Origin: JAAYJK01 sp964501655
GTDB lineage: Bacteria > Bacillota > Syntrophomonadia > Syntrophomonadales > Syntrophomonadaceae
DNA length: 64,000 nt
Assembly (NCBI GenBank): GCA_964501655.1
Contig: CAZCTN010000010.1
Span: 1-64,000 of the forward strand
Reading direction: 5' to 3'
The position numbers and the translations under genes were made by a program. Of the stretch, positions 36,276-47,061 are shown piece by piece (position 1 is the stretch's first letter; each line of letters begins with the position of its first letter). The notes beneath the pieces were generated by a model that saw nothing but the letters and a program-made list of their open reading frames with translations, made no database searches and was not told the DNA's origin.

Positions 36276-36945
36276 ATTTATAGCCAACTCCCCATATAGT
36301 TTTAATCTCCCAGTGAGGATGAGGCAGTACATCCAGCTTGGAACGAAGCCTTTTAATGTGGGAGTCAACCGTGCGGCTGTCACCGTAATAGTCTTGCCCC
36401 CACAGACTGTCCAGGAGGTTGTCCCGGGAGAACACCTTGTTCTTATGACTAGCCAGGGCCCATAGCAATTCAAATTCTTTTTTGGTCAAAGATATACTGA
36501 TATTGTTGATAGTCACGGTATAATCTTCCAGGTTTATAACCAGATTTTCCAGGCTCAGAATATGATGGTCGCCGGAATCTTCTCTTTCTATCCGACGCAG
36601 AATGGCCCTGACCCGGGCCATAACTTCAGGCGGGGAAAAGGGTTTGACAATATAATCATCAGCCCCTATATCCAATCCCATAATTTTATCATAATCCTCC
36701 CCCCGGGCAGTCACCATAATAATGGGAACATTGGAAGTTCTGCGAATTTCCCGGCATATTTGGAAGCCGTCTATTCCCGGCATCATAACGTCCAGCAGTA
36801 TTAGATCAGGTTTATTTTCCCTGAATTCCTGCAGGGCTTTTATGCCATCCAGAGCCACTATCACCTGGTATCCTTCCTTTTTCGCATAGCCTTCCAGGAT
36901 CGAAGTGATCTGCTGATTGTCATCTGCTATCAGTATAATAGGCAC
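36259..36945 (-). CDS. OmpR-family response regulator
   Basis: About 228 residues. The receiver domain (1-115) has the acidic pair in IADDNQ, the phospho-acceptor Asp in LILLDVMMPG, and Lys in YIVKPFSPPEV. The winged-helix output domain (about 130-225) has the OmpR pattern SLTKKEFELLWALASHKNKVFSRDNLL and DSRTVDSHIKRLRSKL. It works with the sensor kinase encoded immediately downstream. A GTG 7 nt after GGAGGT is preferred over the ATG at 36960, which overlaps the ribosome site. The divergent neighbour is a DUF2680 protein gene, a possible target. Confidence 0.93.
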   Translation of the reverse strand: MPIILIADDNQQITSILEGYAKKEGYQVIVALDGIKALQEFRENKPDLILLDVMMPGIDGFQICREIRRTSNVPIIMVTARGEDYDKIMGLDIGADDYIVKPFSPPEVMARVRAILRRIEREDSGDHHILSLENLVINLEDYTVTINNISISLTKKEFELLWALASHKNKVFSRDNLLDSLWGQDYYGDSRTVDSHIKRLRSKLDVLPHPHWEIKTIWGVGYKFEVKN

Positions 36946-37121
36946 AGCTTCCACCTCCATTTATTAAATTATATAGATTTTCAGCCCTCATGTCTTGCCG
37001 CCACAAAATCATCATATCCTGAACACAATTTTGCCATATTTAAGGTTTATTATTTAAACACAGGTTAACTAATCTGTAGAACAGTAAAGTAGATTCTATT
37101 CTTCAAAAAAGGAGGGAGGTA

Positions 37122-37649
37122 ATGAATACCATGAAAAGATTCATCGCAGCGGGAACAATAATTTTGACCATCGGTGCAGTATCAGCATCAGCCCTGGGCG
37201 CATCTGCCTACAATAACCCGGCAGAAGCGGTGGCGGGATTAACCGGCAGAACCCTGGAGAGCGTGACCCAGGAAAGAGCCGAAACGGGCAATACCTATGG
37301 CACTATAGCTAACCAAGCTGGGGTTCTGACTGAATTCCAGGCTGAAGTCCTGGAGATCAAAAAAGACCGGCTGCAAAGCAGGGTCGAGGCTGGGACTATG
37401 ACCCAGGAACGAGCTGATGCAATTATCGAAGCGGCAGAGGAAAACCAGGCCAACTGTGACGGTAGCGGATCAGCCCGGATAGGCCAGAATCAAGGTGCGG
37501 GTTTCGGTGCTGGCAGCGGAATGGGCCAGGGCCATGGTGCAAGTCAAAGGCTGGGTAAAGGTTCCGGCCAGGGCAATGGTGCTGGAGCCGGACTCGGCCA
37601 GGGTGGTAATGGTATGGGGCTGCGCGATGGTTCCTGCCTCAACCGCTAA
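37122..37649 (+). CDS. Secreted DUF2680-family protein with glycine-rich tail
   Basis: 175 residues. The signal peptide (about 1-27) ends ALGASA. Residues 30-115 match the DUF2680 pattern, with two short modules: GLTGRTLESVTQERAETGNTYGTIA and RVEAGTMTQERADAIIEAAEE. The last 55 residues are low-complexity Gly/Gln/Ser (GAGFGAGSGMGQGHG). The family function is unknown; members are common in Clostridia and often lie next to two-component systems, as here. The start follows AAGGAGGGAGGTA. A GGGGACAG-type hairpin lies after the stop. Confidence 0.78.
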   Translation: MNTMKRFIAAGTIILTIGAVSASALGASAYNNPAEAVAGLTGRTLESVTQERAETGNTYGTIANQAGVLTEFQAEVLEIKKDRLQSRVEAGTMTQERADAIIEAAEENQANCDGSGSARIGQNQGAGFGAGSGMGQGHGASQRLGKGSGQGNGAGAGLGQGGNGMGLRDGSCLNR

Positions 37650-37676
37650 CTTTAAATACCGCAGATGGTAATCCAC

Positions 37677-37724
37677 GGGGACAGTGCCTGGCCCGCTTTC
37701 AAAAGAGCCAGGAAACCTGTCCCC
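37677..37724. repeat. GGGGACAG-type hairpin
   Basis: GGGGACAG...CCTGGC and GCCAGG...CTGTCCCC arms around a loop of about 12 nt. It resembles the REP family in its GGGGAC ends and could terminate both convergent genes (DUF2680 and ABC permease). Confidence 0.7.
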
Positions 37725-37741
37725 GAGGGTTGATCACCCCA

Positions 37742-38404
37742 CTAGAAGTCTCTCCTGCTATATATGCGCACTGCCAGCAGATAGGATAACAGCAGCAACA
37801 CCAGTAATGTGACTAAAGAAGATACCGCCAACAGCCAGGGGTTCTGCTGGGCTAAATCAATCAATTTCTGCAGCCCGGGTTGATGCTGATTTTCCAAGAC
37901 ATAGCGGGCGATCTGAGCCGGCGCAAAGAAGATCAGCATGAATACAATGATATTTATCACCCGAAGCCACTGGGCTCCAGTCTTGAAATATGCCGGAAGT
38001 GATACCGCCGAAAGTAATAGGACCGAAATCAGAGTAATTAGTATATCATTGATGTTGATCAATCTATGCTCAAAAGGAAGCGGAGCCAGGTGAAAAAACA
38101 GCCCTATGATGGCAACTATTAGCAGCGCTATGCCTGCGAAGACAAATATTGTCAGGTATTTGGACAATACGATTTCCCTTCTGCTTATTGGCAAGCTGTT
38201 GAGAACAATATCGGAATTATTTTTGTACTCAGTCTGTATTGCGCCAATTATGGCAATGTAAGAAATACCGAAAGCCGTCATAATGTATACAAAATCTCTA
38301 AAAATCGGGTTGGAAAATACCATGAATAAGAAAATGCTATATGCAAATCCAAACCACAATATTTTTTTCTGCAGCATTATTTCCTTCCTAATTAGATGAG
38401 TCAT
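37742..38404 (-). CDS. ABC-2 type transporter permease
   Basis: 220 residues with six hydrophobic segments, the size and layout of small ABC-2 permeases in YtrA/BcrA-like exporters. It begins MTHLIRKEIMLQKK and has LNSLPISRREIVLSKYLTIFVF, a common segment in this family. It pairs with the ATP-binding protein encoded upstream; the two genes overlap by 17 nt. The substrate is unknown; such systems export antimicrobial peptides or respond to envelope stress. It is the last gene of the GntR-ABC operon. Confidence 0.87.
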   Translation of the reverse strand: MTHLIRKEIMLQKKILWFGFAYSIFLFMVFSNPIFRDFVYIMTAFGISYIAIIGAIQTEYKNNSDIVLNSLPISRREIVLSKYLTIFVFAGIALLIVAIIGLFFHLAPLPFEHRLININDILITLISVLLLSAVSLPAYFKTGAQWLRVINIIVFMLIFFAPAQIARYVLENQHQPGLQKLIDLAQQNPWLLAVSSLVTLLVLLLLSYLLAVRIYSRRDF

Positions 38405-39263
38405 GTCTATCCCTCCTTACTGTATAGAGCATTATCTGATCCAGGCCGGGTTTTTCATAAACAACCTGATTCCCCAGTAATTTATGCATTTGACCCGGTT
38501 GATTGGTTAGCCCTTCGAAACCAAAATCACTTGCTCGAAATCCCAGCAGCAAACGGCGCACGTTTTCGTTTAAAAGCTCCTTCGCTCCTTTAACCAACAG
38601 ATGGGTATTTATGATTTCCTCTCGTGTTGCAGATAGAATGATATGTCCTTGGTTTATAAAACATATATAATCCGCTATTTTTTCAAGGTCGGACGTAATA
38701 TGGGTAGAAAAGAGAATCCCCTTCTTGTCGTCCTTCATCTCCGTCTGGAGTATATCCAGGAGTTCACTGCGAAAAACTGGATCCAGTCCGGAAGTTGGTT
38801 CATCCATAATAATTAATTCCGCCTGGTGAGATAAGGCCAAAGCCAATGAAAACTTGGTTTTCATTCCCCGGGACAGGTCTTTAATCTTCCTGCGCGGTGG
38901 CAACTCAAAGTCTGCCCGGTATTTGCGGTAAAGCTTTTCGTCCCAGTTTCGGTAGAAAGGTGCTATGATGCTCTTCATTTCCTCTACAGTTAAGTCTTCA
39001 TAAAAGTAGTTTTCATCATAAACAAACCCTATTTTTTGTTTGATTTCTCTGTGGTTATTTAGGTTATCCTGACCCAAAATATTTATCTTTCCGCTGTCAC
39101 GTTTTATCAAGTTCATTATGAGTTTGATGGTAGTCGTCTTTCCTGCTCCGTTAGGACCGATAAAACCCATTATATAACCCCGGGGTAAGGTAAACGAAAT
39201 CCGATCTAATTTAAAATCGCCCAATGATCTGCTTACTTCCTGCAGCTCTAGAATACTAGACAT
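38388..39263 (-). CDS. ABC transporter ATP-binding protein
   Basis: 291 residues. Walker A GPNGAGKTTT (about 36-45), ABC signature LSRGMKTKFSLALAL (about 130), Walker B LIIMDEPTSGLD, and a switch histidine in FSTHITSDLE. The C-terminal 80 residues form the extra domain seen in this exporter subfamily. It powers the permease encoded directly downstream. The start ATG follows CAAGGAGG and is 5 nt from the GntR stop codon, so the three genes form one operon. Confidence 0.94.
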   Translation of the reverse strand: MSSILELQEVSRSLGDFKLDRISFTLPRGYIMGFIGPNGAGKTTTIKLIMNLIKRDSGKINILGQDNLNNHREIKQKIGFVYDENYFYEDLTVEEMKSIIAPFYRNWDEKLYRKYRADFELPPRRKIKDLSRGMKTKFSLALALSHQAELIIMDEPTSGLDPVFRSELLDILQTEMKDDKKGILFSTHITSDLEKIADYICFINQGHIILSATREEIINTHLLVKGAKELLNENVRRLLLGFRASDFGFEGLTNQPGQMHKLLGNQVVYEKPGLDQIMLYTVRRDRHDSSN

Positions 39264-39268
39264 AATAT

Positions 39269-39643
39269 TTAAACCTCCTTGTATAACAGAATCAACATTT
39301 CCTGGAGTTCCTCCAGGCTGATATCCAGGATTTTGCTTTCGGCAACTAGGTCCATAAGACTTCTTTCTATTAAACTCATTCTTTTCTCTCTTAGCAGTTC
39401 AGGTTTTTGCGGTGCCACAAAAGATCCCTTTCCTGACACGGTTTCTATGAAACCATCCCTTTCCAGCTCTTCATAGGCCCTTTTGGTGGTAATAACACTG
39501 ATTTGCAGCTGCTGAGCCAGATGTCGAATAGAAGGCAACGGCTCTCCTGGTTCAATTTCTCCTCTTAATATATGGCTCCGGATCTGCTGACGAATCTGTT
39601 CATAAATTGGATCCGGGGAAGCATTGGAGATGATAATATTCAT
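39269..39643 (-). CDS. GntR-family regulator, YtrA type
   Basis: About 124 residues, the short YtrA form. A winged helix (PIYEQIRQQIRSHILRGEIEPGEPLPSIRHLAQQLQISVITTKRAYEELERDGFI) is followed by a short helical tail and no ligand domain. YtrA proteins repress linked ABC transporter genes, as arranged here. The ATG at 39643 follows GGGAGGA by 6 nt; a TTG at 39649 is less likely. Two identical-architecture palindromes 135-170 nt upstream are likely operators. Confidence 0.9.
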   Translation of the reverse strand: MNIIISNASPDPIYEQIRQQIRSHILRGEIEPGEPLPSIRHLAQQLQISVITTKRAYEELERDGFIETVSGKGSFVAPQKPELLREKRMSLIERSLMDLVAESKILDISLEELQEMLILLYKEV

Positions 39644-39777
39644 TAGCAATCCTCCCTAAGCATAAACCTTAATAATTTATTTAGTTTTGAAACCGGGGAT
39701 ATACTCTTGGCTGCTGCCCCCCAGACAAACAAGAGCAGACAGCAGGAGCCTTTGGCATCCCGGGAGAGTATATAGCA

Positions 39778-39792
39778 TATATACCGTATATA
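39778..39792. promoter_or_regulatory. Candidate GntR operator 1
   Basis: TATATAC-C-GTATATA, an inverted repeat with a 1-nt centre. A second copy lies with its centre 20 bp away. Confidence 0.55.
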
Positions 39793-39797
39793 TTTGT

Positions 39798-39812
39798 TAT
39801 ATACAGTATATA
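39798..39812. promoter_or_regulatory. Candidate GntR operator 2
   Basis: TATATAC-A-GTATATA, same architecture as the site at 39778, two helical turns away. The pair sits between the GntR operon and carB and could affect both. Confidence 0.55.
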
Positions 39813-39846
39813 TGTTCTTGTATGCACCGTCAAGACTTTGGGGAAC

Positions 39847-39870
39847 AGTCTGAATGTATACATTCAGACT
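39847..39870. promoter_or_regulatory. 24-bp palindrome in the carB promoter
   Basis: Each half reads AGTCTGAATGTA, giving a perfect 24-bp palindrome with TGAAT and ATTCA separated by 6 bp. It ends 14 bp upstream of an extended -10 (TGGTAGAAT, hexamer 39885-39890), so it covers the -35 region. It may be an operator. A T-run follows, so a terminator or attenuator is also possible. Confidence 0.45.
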
Positions 39871-39963
39871 GGTATTTTTTGTGGTAGAATTAATTTTTGG
39901 TAGAGGCTAAATATTAATAACAACGTTGAAATAAGGAAACATTAATACCAATGGGGGTAGAAT

Positions 39964-43191
<3,228 letters not shown>

Positions 43192-43200
43192 TACTATGTA

Positions 43201-43246
43201 ACAAGAGGGGATGGTTCTTCCATATCAGAAGAACCATCCCCTTGTT
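43201..43246. repeat. REP-like palindrome after carB
   Basis: ACAAGAGGGGATGGTTCTTC paired with GAAGAACCATCCCCTTGT around a 7-nt loop, a subfamily A variant with A and T substitutions and one bulge. It is 9 nt past the carB stop and probably works as its terminator. Confidence 0.8.
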
Positions 43247-43365
43247 TCATCTCGTTTTTGAAGCTTACGCTTGGGGCCGGCAGAATTTAAGGGTCTTGGT
43301 CATCGAGCCTCGAATGAGCGGATGTGGATTTTTCAATCCCGGAACCTCTTATATAATAGACGCTG

Positions 43366-43947
43366 CTACTCTTGTGTATTCTCCTCTTCACCAGCGTCTT
43401 CCGCTTCTTCATCATCTGCTGCTTCTTCGTCTGCTGTTTCTTCGTCTGCTGCTTCTTCGTCTGCTGTCTCTTCATCGGCGTTTTCATCTATTGCTTCATC
43501 GCCGGCAGCATCTTCAGCAACTGCAGTACTAATTAATACGGAATAGGTTGCGCCGTCCCAGTTAACGGTTGCGCCTAGAGCCTCAGCTGCATAGCGGATA
43601 GGAATACAGGTTCTGTTTCCGGTCAGAACTGCCTGGGTATCCATTTCTTTTTCCACCCCATTGATGGTATAGGTAGTACTGCCGATAGTAAACACTACTA
43701 TGATTTCACCTTTTTCAAAGGTCGCCTGCTTTTTGTCCTGATCCCAGCTGACTGTTGCGCCCATGGCTTCCATTGGTGCTCTCATGGGAACCAGGGTCCT
43801 GCTGTTGCTGTCTATGTACGGCTGCTGATCCACAAAGACTACAGCCTGTTCGTCAATAACTACCTGTACATCTGCTGCTGATGCAGGTATAATACACAAA
43901 CTTAACATCATCAAAGCCAATAAAACAATAAATCCTTTTCTCTTCAT
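43366..43947 (-). CDS. Secreted stalk-domain protein with acidic repeat tail
   Basis: 193 residues. Signal peptide (about 1-24), then one copper-amine-oxidase N-terminal-like domain with SRTLVPMRAPMEAMGATVSWD and NRTCIPIRYAAEALGATVNWD. The last 45 residues are strongly acidic tandem repeats (EETADEEAADEETADEEAADDEE) encoded by an imperfect 30-nt DNA repeat. The tail may bind cations at the surface (inference). The start ATG follows AAGGAGGTTTTC. It lies 219 nt downstream of trpF on the same strand and probably has its own promoter. Confidence 0.85.
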   Translation of the reverse strand: MKRKGFIVLLALMMLSLCIIPASAADVQVVIDEQAVVFVDQQPYIDSNSRTLVPMRAPMEAMGATVSWDQDKKQATFEKGEIIVVFTIGSTTYTINGVEKEMDTQAVLTGNRTCIPIRYAAEALGATVNWDGATYSVLISTAVAEDAAGDEAIDENADEETADEEAADEETADEEAADDEEAEDAGEEENTQE

Positions 43948-44166
43948 GAAAACCTCCTTAATACTGTTCAGACCCTCTCAAATCCAGCCCGCGTCAGCTT
44001 AAAATCATATCAGCAGCCATCAGCCTTAATCCCAGCCAAGATGCAGCCTATTTACTGCTTGCTTGACCAGAATATTCGGTTTTTTTCTGCTAATTCTGCC
44101 TGCTGCCGCAGCAGAATACCATCCCGCTCAGGTATATAAACAATATATACTATTGGTATATTTTGT

Positions 44167-44859
44167 TCAATACTGGATATTATGACCCAGGGGGCGGAGG
44201 TTGTTTATGAAGCGGTTTACTTTTTCAGGGTTTTTGCGGCCCGGATGGTCTTCCACCCCGGTCAGCACATCAACCGCATAGGGGTTCACGTTTTCCACTA
44301 TTGCTCGAATATTATCCGGGTTTAGACCTCCGGCCAGGATAAGGGGAAGACGGCTGACTCGATCAATGGCGGAAAAGGTCTTCAGGTCGACTTTTACTCC
44401 GGTTCCTCCTGCCAAGGTCGAGGTATAGGAATCCACCAGTAAGGCTGCTATGCCCGCAGAATGCAAGGCTTGAGCTGCAGTAGCCGGATCAGGGATTTCA
44501 AAAGCACACCTGCCCTCTTCATCTATACGCAGGGCTTTGATAGTCTTGATACCCTGGCGGCGCAGCCTTACGGCAATTTTAGCTGTTTCGTCCAGGGTTT
44601 CCCGGTGATGGAGCTGTATTATGTCGGGACGAGCAGCTTGGGCTACTGCTATAATTTTTTCTGCGCTTCCCCCGGTTACCACACAGGAGCAGACCATGGG
44701 AGGTACGGCTGCTATGAGTTGCCGGGCCTGAGCTGGGCTCAGGTTCCAGGGTACCCACTCGGGATAATCGACTACGAATCCCAGGGTATGTACCCCGGCC
44801 TTAACACAGAGGTTCAGATCTTGGCGGTTCATAATACCGCATATCTTGACCCTGGTCAC
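44167..44859 (-). CDS. trpF: Phosphoribosylanthranilate isomerase
   Basis: About 230 residues, slightly longer than usual (about 200-210). It begins RVKICGIMNRQDLNLCVKAG with the catalytic cysteine in KICG. The barrel ends with LPLILAGGLNPDNI and YAVDVLTGVEDHPGRKNPEKVNRFI, the phosphate-binding and C-terminal signatures. It catalyses the Amadori rearrangement in tryptophan synthesis. The GTG at 44859 overlaps the trpC stop as GTGA, indicating translational coupling; an ATG at 44892 inside trpC is less likely. Third gene of trpDCF; no trpB or trpA follows. Confidence 0.93.
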   Translation of the reverse strand: MTRVKICGIMNRQDLNLCVKAGVHTLGFVVDYPEWVPWNLSPAQARQLIAAVPPMVCSCVVTGGSAEKIIAVAQAARPDIIQLHHRETLDETAKIAVRLRRQGIKTIKALRIDEEGRCAFEIPDPATAAQALHSAGIAALLVDSYTSTLAGGTGVKVDLKTFSAIDRVSRLPLILAGGLNPDNIRAIVENVNPYAVDVLTGVEDHPGRKNPEKVNRFINNLRPLGHNIQY

Positions 44860-45572
44860 AGACCTGTCCCTCGGGATATGGTTAAACGACAATACATTTG
44901 AGCCGGGTCCGGGGCCTGAAGAATAGCAGTTCCCACCAGTACGGCCTGAGCTCCGGCCCTGGCTGCTTTTTCCACCTCGACCGGGGAGGAAAGTGAACTC
45001 TCACTGATTACCAGACTACCGGGCTGAATGAGACGAGCCAGTTCTTCAGTGGTGTCTACGTTGCCTCCGTCCATCTCCAGGTTTACTATGTCACGGTTAT
45101 TTATTCCTATCATGTCCAGTTTCAACTCCCGGACCGCATCTATTTCTTCCCGGCGGTGGGTTTCTACCAGGGGTTCCAACCCCAGCCGGCAAGCCTCTTC
45201 AATCAGCTCCAACAAGCGGGCCTTTTCCAACATGGAAGCAATAAGCAGTACTGCGCTGGCACCCAGTTCCAGGCTCTCCTGCAACTGATGAGGACTGTTG
45301 ATGAAATCCTTGCGCAAGACGGGCAGCTTGGTGGCCTGCACCACTTTCTGCAGCAGCATGGCTGAACCGCCGAAATGAATCGGCTCGGTCACCACTGAAA
45401 TAACCGGCGCCCCTGCATCTGCCAGAGCTCGGGCTATTTCCGCCGGATCACGTCCCTGCAACAGGTCTCCGGCCTGAGGCGACCGGGGCTTGATGTCAGG
45501 AATGACCGGAATATGTCCCCTATGGTATTTATTCCACAGAGCCCTGGAAAACCTTTTCTCCCAACTGCTCAT
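44856..45572 (-). CDS. trpC: Indole-3-glycerol-phosphate synthase
   Basis: 238 residues, a little short for the family (about 250-260) at the N-terminus. The motifs are intact: PVIPDIKPRSPQAGDL with the catalytic lysine, ADAGAPVISVVTEP.HFGG, LPVLRKDFI, LELIEEACRLGLEPLVETH, GINNRDI, and a terminal phosphate site with ISESSL and AVLVGTAIL. It converts carboxyphenylamino-deoxyribulose phosphate to indole-3-glycerol phosphate. The ATG follows GGGAGGGTATC, 23 nt after trpD. Confidence 0.94.
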   Translation of the reverse strand: MSSWEKRFSRALWNKYHRGHIPVIPDIKPRSPQAGDLLQGRDPAEIARALADAGAPVISVVTEPIHFGGSAMLLQKVVQATKLPVLRKDFINSPHQLQESLELGASAVLLIASMLEKARLLELIEEACRLGLEPLVETHRREEIDAVRELKLDMIGINNRDIVNLEMDGGNVDTTEELARLIQPGSLVISESSLSSPVEVEKAARAGAQAVLVGTAILQAPDPAQMYCRLTISRGTGL

Positions 45573-45595
45573 GATACCCTCCCTGCCCCGACCGA

Positions 45596-46627
45596 CTAGA
45601 CCAGATTTTGATATTTCCGAGACACTTCTATAAGCTGGCCGAGCTTATCCATTGCTGCTCCGCTGTCGATAATTTCAGCCGCCAACTTTACGCCCTCTGC
45701 GAAGGAAGCTGCTTTATCTCCAACATACAGCGCCCCCGCCGCATTAATTATCACTGCCTCCCGGCGCGGCCCCCGATTTTGACCGGAGAAAACATCAAGT
45801 ATAACTCCGGCATTTTGCTCCGGGGTTCCGGTATATATTTCCTGCAGAGTACAACGGGTAAGACCATAATCTTCGGGAGAAATCTCATAAGTTTTTACTG
45901 ATCCGTTATTAATTTCATTGATCCGGGTTTTACCCAGGAGAGATATCTCATCCAATCCATCCAATCCATGAACAAAAAGGGCGTGCTGGTAATCCAAGGA
46001 TAGTGCTACTTCGGACACCACGTCTAGCAGTTCAGGCTTATATACCCCCAATATGTGGCGATTGGCCCGGGCGGGATTGATTAAGGGGCCGATTATGGTA
46101 TAGAAGATGGTCTTAATACCCAGCTCCTGTTCCGGGGGCAATACCTTGTGCATAACCGGATGGAACAGCGGAGCATAAATAAAGCATATACCGGCTTCTT
46201 CGATGATCCTTTCTACCGCCCGGGGGGATAGATTTATTTCCACCCCCAGTGCTTCCAATACATCGGCACTGCCGGATAAACTGGAGATGGAACGGCTGCC
46301 GTGCTTGGCTACCGGAATACCAGCGGCAGCTGCTACCAGAGCCACGGCGGTAGAAATATTAAAGGTACTTAATCCTCCTCCGGTACCGCAGGTGTCCATC
46401 AGATCCCCCTCCACCCGGGGAGAGATGGATTCGCAATTGTCTCGCATAGCCCGGGCAATAGCGCTTATTTCCGTAATGGTGGGTCCCTTCATTAACAAGG
46501 CCACCTGGAAACCGGCAATCTGCACATCACTTAATTCATCATTTTTAATGGCCAGTATCAGGCTGTAGGCCTCTTCGAAGGTCAAATCCTCTCTTGCGGT
46601 CAGTTTTCTTAATACGCTGGCTACCAA
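45596..46627 (-). CDS. trpD: Anthranilate phosphoribosyltransferase
   Basis: About 343 residues. The glycine-rich PRPP loop is MDTCGTGGGLSTFNIST, followed by AKHGSRSISSLSGSADVLEALG and the FHPVMHKVLPPEQELGIKTIFYTIIGPL segment. It joins anthranilate to phosphoribosyl pyrophosphate, step two of tryptophan synthesis. First gene of a trpDCF operon; trpE and trpG are not here. The TTG at 46627 (9 nt from GGAGGA) is the best start and matches usual TrpD N-termini; GTG at 46636 is possible. The leader upstream carries a TRAP-type site and an attenuator. Confidence 0.95.
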   Translation of the reverse strand: MVASVLRKLTAREDLTFEEAYSLILAIKNDELSDVQIAGFQVALLMKGPTITEISAIARAMRDNCESISPRVEGDLMDTCGTGGGLSTFNISTAVALVAAAAGIPVAKHGSRSISSLSGSADVLEALGVEINLSPRAVERIIEEAGICFIYAPLFHPVMHKVLPPEQELGIKTIFYTIIGPLINPARANRHILGVYKPELLDVVSEVALSLDYQHALFVHGLDGLDEISLLGKTRINEINNGSVKTYEISPEDYGLTRCTLQEIYTGTPEQNAGVILDVFSGQNRGPRREAVIINAAGALYVGDKAASFAEGVKLAAEIIDSGAAMDKLGQLIEVSRKYQNLV

Positions 46628-46673
46628 CTTGCTCACTCCTCCATTCTGATATGTGGATAATGGCTGATATTTT

Positions 46674-46691
46674 CCCGGCTGTTGAGCCGGG
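46674..46691 (-). other. Stem-loop in trp leader before trpD
   Basis: CCCGGCT/AGCCGGG with a 4-nt loop, between the attenuator and the trpD ribosome site. No T-run follows on the minus strand, so it is not an obvious terminator. It could affect trpD translation or RNA stability. Confidence 0.5.
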
Positions 46692-46730
46692 AAAGGTACA
46701 TATAGAGAGAAACGAGCCATTGGGATTCAG

Positions 46731-46767
46731 AAATTATAAAAGGACCAGGCTTAAGCAGCCCTGGTCC
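46731..46767 (-). terminator. Attenuator terminator in trp leader
   Basis: GGACCAGG/CCTGGTCC perfect 8-bp stem with a 10-nt loop, followed on the minus strand by TTTTATAATTT. It lies 14 nt after the last triplet of the TRAP-type site and about 100 nt before trpD. Confidence 0.85.
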
Positions 46768-46780
46768 AGCATATGCATGA

Positions 46781-46836
46781 CTTAGCTCAACTCACAGCTA
46801 ATCTCAAACTCATCTCATCTCGTCTCATCTCTGCTC
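46781..46836 (-). promoter_or_regulatory. TRAP-type binding site, eleven (G/U/A)AG triplets
   Basis: On the minus strand, triplets start at 46836, 46831, 46826, 46821, 46816, 46811, 46805, 46800, 46793, 46788 and 46783: nine GAG, one UAG and one terminal AAG. Spacers are 2 nt except one of 3 and one of 4. Regular 5-nt spacing of eleven such triplets is the known RNA target of the 11-subunit TRAP ring. Confidence 0.85.
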
Positions 46837-46853
46837 TTATTTAATTATTATTA

Positions 46854-46882
46854 AGCTTACTTCAGGCCTCCTTTTCTGTCAA
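46854..46882 (-). promoter_or_regulatory. Promoter of the trpDCF operon
   Basis: -35 TTGACA (46877-46882), 17-bp spacer, -10 TAAGCT (46854-46859, weak). The predicted start lies about 10 nt before the first TRAP triplet, so the site is at the very 5' end of the transcript. Confidence 0.6.
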
Positions 46883-47061
46883 CTGCTTTTCTTAAGCCTT
46901 TAGATTGTTAAGATTTCTTGATAAAAACTTCAGGCCATCTTGACGACTTGTATCATATAATTGTCTACAATATTAGTTAACCAGGTTAAAATGGGGTATA
47001 TCCTGCAAAAACCCGGGGAATTCAAGGAAGATTTACTATCATAAACTGGAAAGGACAGGTG

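Noticed and set aside
39850..39867. Canonical ARG box upstream of carB
   Set aside because: TGAAT and ATTCA are 6 bp apart; ARG boxes have a 4-bp centre. Kept only as an unassigned palindrome.
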